From CAYVFC01 sp964450715 (lineage in GTDB: Bacteria > Myxococcota_A > Polyangia > Polyangiales > JAFGIB01), in NCBI GenBank assembly GCA_964450715.1, contig CAYVFC010000025.1, forward strand, positions 5,263 to 69,262: a stretch of DNA of 64,000 bases, given 5' to 3'. Shown one piece after another: positions 7,843 to 18,854 of this stretch; within the stretch, counting starts at the first letter, position 1; each line of letters starts with the position of its first letter. The notes beneath the pieces were generated by a model. It saw only the letters and a program-made list of their open reading frames with translations. It did not search any database and was not told where the DNA came from. The translations under genes were made by a program, and so were the position numbers.

Positions 7843-8679
7843 TCAGACCAACTCCGCGTAGGCGCTGCCAAAGGCGATGTCTCCGGGGTGCTCTCTGGTG
7901 CTGGCGCGAAGCACGAGCTGGTCGGGGAGCTTCCAGATCTGGGTGACCAGGGTGTCTCCCGGCCAAACCGGCTTGCGGAACTCCCCGCCCAGCGCCTTGA
8001 GCCTGCTCGGATCGTTGCCGGCCGTCGCCCGCAGCACCGCCCGACAGACGTAGCCGAAGGTGCAAAGGCCGTGCAGGATCGGCCTGTCAAAGCCGACCGA
8101 GAGCGCGACCTCAGGATCGATGTGCAGCGGGTTGTCGTCGCCGCAGAGCCGATATAGCGCCGCCTGCTCGCGTCCGATCGCCTGCTCGACCGAGTGGTCG
8201 GGCTCGCGGTCCGGCGGCTTGTACTTGGGCCTGCGGGGCGGGGCTTCACCCCCGAAGTTGCCGTCCAGCCGGAAGATGATGGAGAACTCCGTCTCGCAGA
8301 CGACCTGTTCGGACCGGTCACGCGTCTCGGTGGCGATGATCACCATGGCCATGCGCTTGAGGTCGTAGACGCCGGCCACCCGGGCGCGGCTGACCAGGGT
8401 GCCCGAGCTTTTCAGGGGAGCGGCCAGTGTGATCTTCTGGCCGTGGTGCACGATGCCGAGCGCGTTTCCCCCCACCAGGCCGTAAGCGGCCCGCGCGGCC
8501 TCGAAGGCCGGGATCACCGCGTAGCTCGGATAGACCAGCGGCCCGCGCGCCTCGTACAGAAAGTCCAGCTCTTCGAGCGTAGCGCCGATGCCCAGGGCGT
8601 AGAGCACCACGTCTCTCCATTCGTACCTGTGAACTACCGGCTCGGTTACAGTACCCACGCATTGCGGATTCAGCGCCAT
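7843..8679 (-). CDS. MaoC-family (R)-specific enoyl-CoA hydratase (hydratase 2)
   Basis: 278-residue double hot-dog protein that adds water to trans-2-enoyl-CoA. It is related to the hydratase 2 part of eukaryotic multifunctional enzyme 2. The hydratase 2 signature YRLCGDDNPLHIDPEVA begins at Tyr176, giving catalytic Asp181 and His186. The N-terminal half (residues 1-140) is the degenerate first hot-dog fold, as expected for the two-domain form. The ATG follows AGAGGTAATCG, a good ribosome binding site. Its role could be fatty-acid or sterol-side-chain oxidation, or precursor supply for polyhydroxyalkanoates. No partner beta-oxidation genes are adjacent. Confidence 0.9.
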   Translation of the reverse strand: MALNPQCVGTVTEPVVHRYEWRDVVLYALGIGATLEELDFLYEARGPLVYPSYAVIPAFEAARAAYGLVGGNALGIVHHGQKITLAAPLKSSGTLVSRARVAGVYDLKRMAMVIIATETRDRSEQVVCETEFSIIFRLDGNFGGEAPPRRPKYKPPDREPDHSVEQAIGREQAALYRLCGDDNPLHIDPEVALSVGFDRPILHGLCTFGYVCRAVLRATAGNDPSRLKALGGEFRKPVWPGDTLVTQIWKLPDQLVLRASTREHPGDIAFGSAYAELV

Positions 8680-8775
8680 CGATTACCTCTGTCCTGTTTT
8701 CCCGGGAAGGAACTGGTGATAATCCATCCGAATGCTCCCGGCATCAAGCCGGGGCGCCCGACCGGTCACTGACCC

Positions 8776-9534
8776 ATGTTCGCGCGACCCATCTCGTCGG
8801 TACGGATCTGGCCCGTGGCCCTCGCGCTGCTCGGATGCCAGGGCGAGGTCGTGCCGCGGACCGAGCCCGACGCCTGGGTCATCGACCGGTATAGCGACGC
8901 CGAGATCGACGCTCAAGGGGACGGCGGCATTGACGCGGGCCCGATCGATACCGACGGCGATGGCCTCTGCGACGAAACCGAGGCAGCGGCGGGCACCGAT
9001 CCGGAACGAACCGACAGTGACGGAGACGGTATACCGGATATGAACGAGCGAGGATCCGGCTTTGATCCGCTCGATCCGGACTCCCCGGGCCTCGATCGGC
9101 AGGCTTTCCTGCCGGAAGCGGTAGGCGCCTCCGCGCAGATCCTGGCCGAGGTCCGGGTGGAGGGGCAGGGCGAATCGTTCACCGGTGAGGTCGTCTCCCT
9201 CGGTGCGGTCGCCGCGCAGGGATTGACCGCGGCCGATCTGGGCCCGGACGTGGAGGCGGTGTCCGCCGATCCGGCGGATCACGCGTACGATCTGCAACCC
9301 GCGGCCGGGCGCTTCGGCGCCGTGCAGGGAGAGACCGTGCTCAGCTTTGCCATCGGTTTCACCTTTACCGACCAGCAGCCGGCGGGTTGCGTGCGCGGCC
9401 TGCCTTTCAGCTTCGGCGTCAAGAGAACGGACAGCGACGCTCTGCTGGGGCGGCGCCGCTACCTGATCGTCTTGCATCCGGACCGAGAGGCCGCAGACGA
9501 ATGGCAATGGTGCGTGCCGTCGAGCTGTATTTGA
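8776..9534 (+). CDS. Lipoprotein with thrombospondin-3-like calcium-binding repeats
   Basis: 252-residue predicted lipoprotein of unknown function. The signal is MFARPISSVRIWPVALALLGC with lipobox LLGC, so Cys21 would be lipidated. Residues about 57-105 contain Asp-rich loops (DTDGDGLCDETEA, DSDGDGIPDMNE) that match the thrombospondin type 3 / EF-like calcium-binding pattern common in surface proteins of deltaproteobacteria. The remainder, about 140 residues, is rich in short beta-like stretches and not recognised. No clear Shine-Dalgarno sequence precedes the ATG. It is probably exposed at the outer membrane and stabilised by calcium. Confidence 0.75.
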   Translation: MFARPISSVRIWPVALALLGCQGEVVPRTEPDAWVIDRYSDAEIDAQGDGGIDAGPIDTDGDGLCDETEAAAGTDPERTDSDGDGIPDMNERGSGFDPLDPDSPGLDRQAFLPEAVGASAQILAEVRVEGQGESFTGEVVSLGAVAAQGLTAADLGPDVEAVSADPADHAYDLQPAAGRFGAVQGETVLSFAIGFTFTDQQPAGCVRGLPFSFGVKRTDSDALLGRRRYLIVLHPDREAADEWQWCVPSSCI

Positions 9535-9608
9535 GAGAAGCGGCTGGTAAAACGGTACGAGGAAAGCGCCCGGCCCGAGAGGCGCCGCGAGCGTATGCGG
9601 CTCGCCTT

Positions 9609-9643
9609 TCTAGAAGGGGTCTTAAAACCTCTTCCAGGTTAGT
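9609..9643. repeat. Half-copy of the 14.55-kb palindromic element
   Basis: TCTAGAAGGGGTCTTAAAACC at 9609-9629 matches the left arm of the element at 14554-14576 at 17 of 21 bases. The distal arm is missing. Next to it, AACCT-N5-AGGTT (9627-9641) can form a small hairpin just beyond the rpsU stop codon. It is probably a decayed copy that may serve as the rpsU terminator. Confidence 0.5.
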
Positions 9644-9648
9644 TCTCG

Positions 9649-9891
9649 TTAGATCCCGTCCATCGCGCCGAAGCCCATCATCTGCCGGGTGCGCTTACGG
9701 CGGCGCCGGGCGGCCTCGGCCATCTTCTTCCTGCGCTTGATGGAGGGCTTCATATGGTGTCGCCGACGCTTGAGCTCCCGCAGGATGCCCTCGTTGGCGA
9801 TCTTGCGCTTCAGATGCTTGATGGCGCGCTCCAGGCCCTTTTCTCCCACGGAGACCTCGATGGGCCTGCACTGGATTGATTCACCGATCAT
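9649..9891 (-). CDS. rpsU: 30S ribosomal protein bS21
   Basis: 80-residue small-subunit ribosomal protein bS21, which binds near the anti-Shine-Dalgarno region and helps initiation. The N-terminal motif (VSVGEKGLERAIKHLKRKI), the strongly basic RELKRRRHHMKPSIKRRKK and the C-terminal poly-Arg stretch are typical. It is slightly longer than the E. coli protein (71 residues), with a neutral tail GFGAMDGI. The ATG at 9889-9891 follows AAGAGGTCGA. It stands alone between a lipoprotein gene and clpB, and no dnaG or rpoD follows as in some bacteria. Confidence 0.95.
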   Translation of the reverse strand: MIGESIQCRPIEVSVGEKGLERAIKHLKRKIANEGILRELKRRRHHMKPSIKRRKKMAEAARRRRKRTRQMMGFGAMDGI

Positions 9892-9960
9892 TCGACCTCT
9901 TTTCCCGATTTCCGGAATGGGGAAGCGTACCTTACATTAAACCTTCCGGCTTGCAAGCGG

Positions 9961-10030
9961 GGGCGTGCGCAAGGCCCGCCGCTACAGAGGGCGGGCACGG
10001 AGATGGGTAGGGGAAGGGCGTGCCCCTCCC
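9961..10030. repeat. Two-hairpin GC-rich dispersed repeat, copy B
   Basis: Module 1 (9961-9985) and module 2 (10008-10030) match copy A at 7757-7827 closely: 22 of 25 bases for module 1 in reverse complement, and one mismatch plus one indel for module 2. The element lies in the 166-bp gap between rpsU and the end of clpB. It may act as the clpB transcription end. Confidence 0.7.
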
Positions 10031-10057
10031 GCAGCCGGCCCCGACGGGTGGGTTGGA

Positions 10058-12730
<2,673 letters not shown>

Positions 12731-13088
12731 GGTCGCTCTCCGTTGGTTACGGCCGCCGATCGCGCAGGTGCACATCCGCGCCCCGCCGGCTCTCGCGTCT
12801 CTCAATTCAAGGTAACCACGCGACTAGGCGCGTCAATTGCCTGCCGGAGGGCGCGCTACGCAAGAGCGGCAGGACGCGGTCAGGCTTGCTTTCGCGGACC
12901 TGGTTGGTCGCACGCGGGGTCACGCGGGCTGCAGCGCGCCCAGGATCATGCGCCGCTCCCGCTTATCTTCCATCGTGTACACCTCCCAGCCCAGGCAGAA
13001 ATTATCCGTCCGAAAGTCGGTACAGTGGCAACCTGATAGTAGCCCGCGACCAGAACCATGCGCGGAGCGCCTGCAGACGGAGGTGAAG
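12731..13088. other. Gap between clpB and the serine hydrolase gene; possible 17-codon ORF
   Basis: This 358-bp divergent gap must hold the promoters of both neighbours, but no clear -35/-10 pair was seen. On the minus strand a 17-codon frame at 12920-12973 (MEDKRERRMILGALQPA) is preceded by GGGAGGTGTACACG, a strong ribosome-binding-site match. It could be a tiny leader peptide for clpB or a chance frame. A good GGAGGTGAAG at 13079-13088 serves the next gene. Confidence 0.3.
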
Positions 13089-14291
13089 ATGAAACGGGTG
13101 GGTACCACGTACCGGTTGTCCGGCTTGCTACTCGCGGCAGCGCTGATCGGTTGCGCCTCGGACGAAGGCGGGTCCGAGCAGGGCGACGCGGCGGTCGAAG
13201 CGGACACCGGGGGCGACGAAGAGCAGGTCGAGGTGCCGGACTACGACTTCTCGGCCATCGGTCCGGAAATGGAGGACTTCCTGCAGCAGAGCGCCACGGC
13301 CACCGGAGCGTCCATCATCGTCGTGCACCGGGATTATGGGACGGTGCACAAGGAGGCGTTCGGCGATCACACCCTGGACACCATCGCGCTTATCGCCTCG
13401 GCCAGTAAGCTGCTGAGCGCCGGCGTGCTGATGACCCAGTATGACGACGGCACGCTCGACCTGGAGGAACCGGTTTCGAGCTATATCGCTGAATGCGAGG
13501 CCAGGCCCGGTATCACCGCCGCGCACCTGCTCTCCAACACCTCGGGTATGCCCGGGCTAATCGATACCATCGCCAACCTCGCCGGTTCCAAGCTGCTCTG
13601 CCAGTTCGACCAGACCGATACCCTGCAGAACTGCGCGAAGACCATCTGCAGCGCCGATCTGGCCGGGGACCTGCAACCGCCGGGCACCGCGGTGCGCTAC
13701 GGCGGGGCGCAGTGGACGCTGGCCGGGGGGTTGGCCGAGGTGCTGAGCGGTAAGTCCTTCGAGCAGCTATTGACCGAGCGCTTCATCGAGCCCTGCGGCC
13801 TGGGGACCCTTCGCTACGGTAACCACTACGCCGAGGCCTTTCTCAACGGCGACCTGCTCAACTACCCGAGCTTCTTCCAGAACGATCCGGCCAACATCCC
13901 CGAGACCCAGAATCCGCAGATCGAGGGGGGGGCGATGTGCAATCTGGACGACTACGCGACGATCCTGCTCATGCATCTCCGGGACGGCAAGTGCGGCGAC
14001 ACCCAGGTGCTGTCCAGGGAGGCGGTGGAGCAGATGCGGGTCGACCGGCTGGCCGAGGTGACCGACGCCACTATGATGGGCGTTCCCATCGAGGCCTATG
14101 GATTCGGCTGGTGGATCGAGCCCGAAAACGAGATATATACCGATCCGGGCATGTATGGCGCGGTACCCTGGATCGATCTGAAACGGGGCTACGGCGCCTA
14201 CATCTCGCTGGAAACGAACTTCGTCGATGGCACCGCTCTTCAAGCGCGTATCCGTCCGCTGGTCGAGCAGGCCTTCGACGCCGTGCAGTGA
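13089..14291 (+). CDS. Beta-lactamase-fold serine hydrolase lipoprotein (class C / esterase family)
   Basis: 400-residue predicted periplasm-facing lipoprotein of the serine beta-lactamase-like superfamily (penicillin-binding-protein-like esterases and DD-peptidases). The ATG at 13089 follows GGAGGTGAAG; the longer frame upstream lacks signal-peptide character. The lipobox LIGC gives Cys19 or so. The catalytic S-x-x-K appears as SASK in ALIASASKLLSAGV. The second motif, normally Y-x-N, is seen here as RYGGAQW with Gly in place of Asn. The end motif region is YGFGWWIE. The missing Asn is unusual and may shift it from penicillin chemistry to an esterase. Substrate unknown. Confidence 0.8.
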   Translation: MKRVGTTYRLSGLLLAAALIGCASDEGGSEQGDAAVEADTGGDEEQVEVPDYDFSAIGPEMEDFLQQSATATGASIIVVHRDYGTVHKEAFGDHTLDTIALIASASKLLSAGVLMTQYDDGTLDLEEPVSSYIAECEARPGITAAHLLSNTSGMPGLIDTIANLAGSKLLCQFDQTDTLQNCAKTICSADLAGDLQPPGTAVRYGGAQWTLAGGLAEVLSGKSFEQLLTERFIEPCGLGTLRYGNHYAEAFLNGDLLNYPSFFQNDPANIPETQNPQIEGGAMCNLDDYATILLMHLRDGKCGDTQVLSREAVEQMRVDRLAEVTDATMMGVPIEAYGFGWWIEPENEIYTDPGMYGAVPWIDLKRGYGAYISLETNFVDGTALQARIRPLVEQAFDAVQ

Positions 14292-14338
14292 GCGTCCGGG
14301 TTGATCGAGGTTCGGCGATCTTCGCCGGCAGAGAGAAC

Positions 14339-14488
14339 ATGCAACAATATACCTGTAACGACTACCGGCAGGAGATGGTCCTGCTGGGGCTCAAGCGCCG
14401 GCTCGAGGACCCGGATATCGACGACGAAGAGCGCCGGGAGCTCGAGGGGCAGATCCGCGAGCTGGAAGAACAGATGGGGATCGGCTGA
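14339..14488 (+). CDS. Small conserved-type helical protein, 49 residues
   Basis: A 49-codon frame starting MQQYTCNDYRQEMVLLGLKR, with AGAGAG before the ATG at 14339-14341. It is highly charged, and the second half is a predicted coiled coil (DDEERRELEGQIRELEEQMG). I recall similar small proteins (YTCN.YR.EM..L.L..RL.....EE) annotated as conserved hypotheticals in deltaproteobacteria, but could not check. It lies 47 bp after the serine hydrolase gene and may share its transcript. Function unknown. Confidence 0.6.
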   Translation: MQQYTCNDYRQEMVLLGLKRRLEDPDIDDEERRELEGQIRELEEQMGIG

Positions 14489-14553
14489 TCGGGAGCGGGT
14501 GTGGGCCCCGGTCTGACCATTTTGCCGTCTAGCGGCAATTTGGTCGAACCACC

Positions 14554-14721
14554 CCTAGAAGTGGTTTCAAAACCCCTCCCGTCGTCTTTCGGGCGGGGCG
14601 GCCCCATCTGCTGCGTTGCTCCTCCTCGAAATAGCCCCGCTATTCCTCGTCGTCGCGCCTTGCAGCTGGGGCCGCCGCGCTCCGAAATACTCGGTCCGGG
14701 GGTTTTGAAACCACTTCTAGG
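14554..14721. repeat. 168-bp long palindromic element
   Basis: The outer arms 14554-14576 and 14699-14721 are perfect 23-bp reverse complements. Inside, 14591-14636 and 14641-14686 continue as an imperfect stem (both arms carry GGCCCC / GGGGCC blocks), closing on AATAG-CCCCG-CTATT. The whole element could form one long stem or a cruciform. I recall the inner sequence as resembling a repeat found in many environmental genomes, but this is from memory. Upstream, TGCCG-TCTAG-CGGCA at 14523-14537 makes another short hairpin. The element fills most of the gap 14489-14877, where no gene is seen. Confidence 0.8.
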
Positions 14722-14877
14722 TGTAGGGATGATAACCGCGGGAAAAACCGGCCGATATGTGATCAATCATGAGAAGCGGTGGGGTTAAAACGCCCCACCC
14801 GGAGAACATTATCGCATACGCCTAAACGGTCTACTCTCCTTGCTTTCACCGCCACTTTTCCGCTACCTAACCTCCCC

Positions 14878-15435
14878 ATGGGTGGATCGAGGCGTATTCC
14901 GTGGCTGCTGCGCGGGCTTTTGGCGACGCTGCTGGTGACGCTGCTGGTCACGCACAGCGGCTGCGCCGCGATGGTGCGGACGTGGCACTTTGCCGCGGAC
15001 ATGACCGAGGCGCCCGCCGAGGCGCCCCTGCGGATCGGCAACCCCAGGGCGAGCGTGACGCGAGACGTCGTCGTGCTCGAGATGGACGTCATGAACCGCC
15101 GCGACACGCCCACTCTCATCGAAGTAGGCCCGCTCACCCTAGTACTTCCAGACGGGACGCGCATCGTCGGGCGGCCCGGTCTTATAGCGCAAGGGATGCA
15201 ACTCGCCGGTGATGCGATGACGCTGATCGGGGTGCGCGACGAACCCGATCCCCGCATTGCCCCCGGCGGGATCGTGCGGGTCGAGGTCGGCTTTCGCGAC
15301 ACCCGGCGCGACCTGCGGCGCTATGCCTCGATGGTCGTGGAGACCGGCTCCATCACCGCGGACGGCAAGCCCGGTGGTCTGCCCGCGATCACCCTACACG
15401 CGCCGCCCCAGGCCCCGATCGGACAGGACATCTGA
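14878..15435 (+). CDS. Small exported lipoprotein, unknown function
   Basis: 185-residue predicted lipoprotein. The ATG at 14878 begins MGGSRRIPWLLRGLLATLL, with a lipobox-like THSGC. The frame upstream to 14779 has no signal features. The mature part (IGNPRASVTRDVVVLEMDVM, then VLPDGTRIVGRPG) reads as an all-beta, immunoglobulin-like or LEA-type domain of about 130 residues. The TGA overlaps the ATG of the next gene (TGATG), so the two are translationally coupled. The partner is a lipid-anchored barrel, so the pair probably acts together at the outer membrane. No family recognised. Confidence 0.7.
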   Translation: MGGSRRIPWLLRGLLATLLVTLLVTHSGCAAMVRTWHFAADMTEAPAEAPLRIGNPRASVTRDVVVLEMDVMNRRDTPTLIEVGPLTLVLPDGTRIVGRPGLIAQGMQLAGDAMTLIGVRDEPDPRIAPGGIVRVEVGFRDTRRDLRRYASMVVETGSITADGKPGGLPAITLHAPPQAPIGQDI

Positions 15436-16247
15436 TGCGCCGGCTCTCACCACTGTTGTTGTCGCTGGCCGCCCTTGCGGGGGGGTGCGCCCTGAATCTC
15501 AACGAGGCCCGCCCAGCGCGAGTGCTGCGCGGCGGCGAGATGGAGATCAGTCAGGTCTCGAGCGTCGTGTTGCCGACGGCCTTCTTCACCCAAGCCATCG
15601 ACGCCGCCGACCAGAGCGCCCGCGCCGTCACCCAGGGAGAAGAGGTCGACGAGGCGCAGCGCCGGTCGATCCTCCGGGCCGCGGTCCTCAGCGCCGTGCA
15701 CGGGCCCGGCTACGACGCTCAGCTGCAATTCGGCCTCGGCCTCGGCTACCGCTTCGACGTCTCGGCGCGCCTGGCCTCGGGCATCTACGGCTTGTCCGTG
15801 CGCAGGGGCTTCGACCTCGGTCTCTGGGACGGCAGCCTGGGCGCCCGCCTGCTCTACAATACCGGCAGCAGCACCATCCCCTACGTCGACGACATCAACG
15901 ACGTGCTGAGCGTCGCCGATACGCAGCGCCTCGACAGCCAGCTGTTCGCCTCCGTCGGCCGCGAGTGGGGCGAGTGGGGGCGGTTGTGGTTCGGCGCCAA
16001 GGGCATGCACAGCATCTACCGTGTAGACGTCGAAGGCGACATCCTCGATACCGGCGATGTTCGCGTCACCGGACAGGCGTACTACCTCGGCGGCTTCGTC
16101 GGGCTAGCGCTGGGTTTCCGCTACCTGTTCGTCGTCGCGGAGATAATGGCCCTGTACAGCTGGGGCGGCGGCGACATCGGCGGCCGCGATATCGACCTCG
16201 ACACGCCCGTGCTGGTACCGAGCTGGGGCTTACGCGGTACCTTCTAA
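15435..16247 (+). CDS. Lipid-anchored outer-membrane beta-barrel-like protein
   Basis: 270-residue protein with lipobox LAGGC (Cys18). Two helical stretches follow, then a series of amphipathic strands with aromatic ends (LQFGLGLGYRFDVSARLASG, SLGARLLYNTG, VGREWGEWGRLWFGAKGMH, YYLGGFVGLALGFRYLF). It ends in LRGTF with a C-terminal Phe. This matches small barrel proteins, with the odd feature of an N-terminal lipid anchor. The ATG at 15435 overlaps the TGA of the upstream lipoprotein gene. The role is unknown. A transport or surface-structure partner of the coupled lipoprotein is an inference. Confidence 0.65.
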   Translation: MRRLSPLLLSLAALAGGCALNLNEARPARVLRGGEMEISQVSSVVLPTAFFTQAIDAADQSARAVTQGEEVDEAQRRSILRAAVLSAVHGPGYDAQLQFGLGLGYRFDVSARLASGIYGLSVRRGFDLGLWDGSLGARLLYNTGSSTIPYVDDINDVLSVADTQRLDSQLFASVGREWGEWGRLWFGAKGMHSIYRVDVEGDILDTGDVRVTGQAYYLGGFVGLALGFRYLFVVAEIMALYSWGGGDIGGRDIDLDTPVLVPSWGLRGTF

Positions 16248-16304
16248 CCCCTTCCCCCTCGGGCGCAGTGACATTTCTGCTGTTTCGCGGCAATCTGGTC
16301 GACC

Positions 16305-17081
16305 ATGCGGACCGTTACCGCGCTGGCTCTGGCCGTGCTCCTGATCGCGCCCGGCGCGATCGGCTGCGTCGAGGCCACTGACGAGCGGGGCTCGGACAGC
16401 GGCGGCTCGGCCGCGGGCGCGGCCGGCAGCGGCGGGGCGGGCTCTGGCGGTGCCGGCAGCTCGGGTATCGGCGGAGCCGGGCCGGGAGGAGATGGAGCGA
16501 GCGGACAGGGCTCGGAGCCGCTACCGGACGGCGGCACGGCCGGCGCACAGCCCGCGGCCGGCAGCGGAGGAAGCGATACCGGCGCCGCGGGCGGCACGGC
16601 CGGCGGTACCGGGGGCTCGCAAGCCGGCAGCGGCGGCGGCGGATGCGTCGATGTCAGCGGCGTGGACTACGGCCTGTGCCGGATGCTGATTGGCTGGGGC
16701 TTTGACGGGGAGAAGTGCCGGAGCTTCGGCGGGTGCGACTGCGAGCCCAACTGCGATCACTTCTACGATGACGCTATCTCCTGCGCCACCGCTTGCGCGG
16801 CAAACGGTGGCTGCGACCTATCGCTGATGAAGCGCGATCTGGCGCCCGACCAGATGTGCGACACGGTCTTCGTCTGCGTCGAACCGACAGCGAGCGATGC
16901 GTTCAGCGGGATCTTACCCGGCGTATCCTGCCCGGGCGACGGGGGCTGGTCCTGCACCGACGCGGCTACCTGTGATACCGCCTACGGACACTACTATATA
17001 ACCGACGAGCAGTGGACCGAGATCTGTGCGCTCAGCCTCTTGCCCGAGGTGCGCGAGCTGGTCTGCATGGTCTGGCTCTGA
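16305..17081 (+). CDS. Cys-rich lipoprotein with Gly/Ser/Ala linker
   Basis: 258-residue predicted lipoprotein. The signal MRTVTALALAVLLIAPGAIGC ends in lipobox AIGC. Residues about 28-110 are a low-complexity Gly/Ser/Ala linker (GSGGAGSGGAGSSGIGG), a hallmark of myxobacterial surface lipoproteins. The C-terminal 145 residues hold about 16 cysteines, many in CDCEPNC-like clusters, so a disulfide-rich extracellular domain is likely. A hairpin CCTACA-AAAA-TGTAGG at 17101-17116 follows the stop but lacks a U-run. The C-terminal domain is not recognised. The protein at 34089 has the same architecture. Confidence 0.75.
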   Translation: MRTVTALALAVLLIAPGAIGCVEATDERGSDSGGSAAGAAGSGGAGSGGAGSSGIGGAGPGGDGASGQGSEPLPDGGTAGAQPAAGSGGSDTGAAGGTAGGTGGSQAGSGGGGCVDVSGVDYGLCRMLIGWGFDGEKCRSFGGCDCEPNCDHFYDDAISCATACAANGGCDLSLMKRDLAPDQMCDTVFVCVEPTASDAFSGILPGVSCPGDGGWSCTDAATCDTAYGHYYITDEQWTEICALSLLPEVRELVCMVWL

Positions 17082-17273
17082 AAAAGGCCGAAATAGCGCT
17101 CCTACAAAAATGTAGGCGAGGACCGGACCACCTTGCCCCTACGCCCGATCGGTCGTAGGTAAGGTCCGTCAGCTATCGTTTACCGCTACCGGTCGTCATC
17201 GACCCTGATCGGAAGCGCGGCGGGCCGACCCGGCGTTCGCCGGATGGATGGGACAAAGACGGGAGTAGCGAGG

Positions 17274-18854
17274 ATGTGCGGAATTGCCGGATGCGTCGGC
17301 GTCCAGGACACCAAGACGATCGAGCGGATGTTGGACGCGTTGCCCCACCGGGGCCCGGACGATCGCGGCATCCATACCCACGGCCGGTTCGTGCTCGGCC
17401 ATACGCGGCTTTCCATCGTCGACGTGCTCAAGGGCCACCAGCCCATCCTGGCCAACGGGGGTAACAGCGGCATCATCTGCAACGGCGAGATCTACAACTA
17501 TCAGTCAATCCGCGACGACCTGGCCGTCAGGTATCCCTTTACCACCCACTCCGACTCCGAGGTGGTGCTACATCTGTACCAGGAAAAGGGCCCGGAGTGC
17601 GTGCGCGAGCTGGACGGCATGTTCGCCTTTGCTCTCTATCGCGGCGACGACTTCATGCTGGCGCGCGACCCCATCGGCATCAAGCCTCTTTATTACGGCT
17701 ATCGCGACGGCAACTTCTACTTCAGCTCGGAGCTGGGGGCCATGAGCCTGTCGGGCGTGCCCGAGGTCTACGAGTTCCCCCACGGGCACTATTACACGCC
17801 GGAGCAAGGGTTCGTGCGGTACTACCAGGTGCCGCGGCCGCGGGGCTGGCACCTGACCCAGGTCGATCACGCGGCGCGGCTCATCCGTTCTACCCTGGAG
17901 CACTCGGTCCGCAAGCGCCTTTTGGCCGACAAGCAGATCCAGGTGGGCGCCTTCTGCAGCGGCGGGCTGGACAGCAGCTTGATCGCCGCCATCGCCGCCC
18001 GCGAGATGCCCCATTTACACACCTTTGCTGTCGGTATGCGCGACCCGTCGGGCCGGGAGAGCGACGATCTGATCGCCGCCCGGCTGGCGGCCGAGTATAT
18101 CGGCACCGAGCACCACGAGTACCTGATCAGCGAGGACGACTACTACCAAGCCTTGCCGCACGTCATCCGGAAGCTGGAGACCTACGATCCGTCGCTGGTG
18201 CGTTGCGCCGTGCCCTGTTACTTCACCTGCCGGCTGGCGGCCGATTACGTGACGGTGGTGCTGACCGGCGAGGGAGCGGACGAGATCTTCGCGGGTTACC
18301 ACTACATGAAGCGTTTTAGGGGGGAAGAGGTCAACCGGGAAGCGCAACGGCTGATCGCCGGGGTGCACAACATCAACCTACAGAGAGCCGACCGCATGGG
18401 CATGCTCTTCAGCCTGGAGCTCAGGGTTCCCTTTTTCGACACCGATCTGATCGAGCTCGGCATGAAGGTCTCGCCAGCGCTGAAGATCCGGGAGCGGGAC
18501 GGGGACAAGATCGAGAAATGGATCCTGCGCCAGGCCTTTGCCGGTACCGGGTACCTGCCCGACCAGATCCTCTGGCGCTACAAGCTGCAATTCACCCAGG
18601 GCGCGGGGTGCGAGACCCTGGGCGAGCGTCTGGCCGAGAGCGAAATTTCGGACGACGAGCTGGAGCGCATACGCGAGCAGAACCCCGGGGCGGTCATCAA
18701 CAGCAAGGAAGCCGCGTACTACTACCGTATATTTCGGCGGTACCACCCGCAGGACTCGGTGTTGAAGTCCATCGGCATCTGGAGCGGGTTCGACTACGCG
18801 GAGGAGCGGGAGAAACGTTCGGGCACCATCACCGTGCGACAGACAGGGACGTAG
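17274..18854 (+). CDS. asnB: Asparagine synthetase (glutamine-hydrolysing)
   Basis: 526-residue cytosolic enzyme converting aspartate, glutamine and ATP to asparagine. The ATG at 17274 places the catalytic Cys at position 2 (MCGIAGCVGV) after cleavage of Met, as required for the glutaminase domain. The synthetase domain has the PPi-loop SGGLDSS near 228-234 and LTGEGADEIFAGYHYM further on. It is slightly shorter than E. coli AsnB (554). The last codons and the TAG stop lie inside the left arm of a palindromic element (18844-18868), so the C-terminal QTGT is contributed by the repeat. It could equally be a cell-surface or peptide amidotransferase of the AsnB group, but the motifs fit the standard enzyme. 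Confidence 0.93.
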   Translation: MCGIAGCVGVQDTKTIERMLDALPHRGPDDRGIHTHGRFVLGHTRLSIVDVLKGHQPILANGGNSGIICNGEIYNYQSIRDDLAVRYPFTTHSDSEVVLHLYQEKGPECVRELDGMFAFALYRGDDFMLARDPIGIKPLYYGYRDGNFYFSSELGAMSLSGVPEVYEFPHGHYYTPEQGFVRYYQVPRPRGWHLTQVDHAARLIRSTLEHSVRKRLLADKQIQVGAFCSGGLDSSLIAAIAAREMPHLHTFAVGMRDPSGRESDDLIAARLAAEYIGTEHHEYLISEDDYYQALPHVIRKLETYDPSLVRCAVPCYFTCRLAADYVTVVLTGEGADEIFAGYHYMKRFRGEEVNREAQRLIAGVHNINLQRADRMGMLFSLELRVPFFDTDLIELGMKVSPALKIRERDGDKIEKWILRQAFAGTGYLPDQILWRYKLQFTQGAGCETLGERLAESEISDDELERIREQNPGAVINSKEAAYYYRIFRRYHPQDSVLKSIGIWSGFDYAEEREKRSGTITVRQTGT

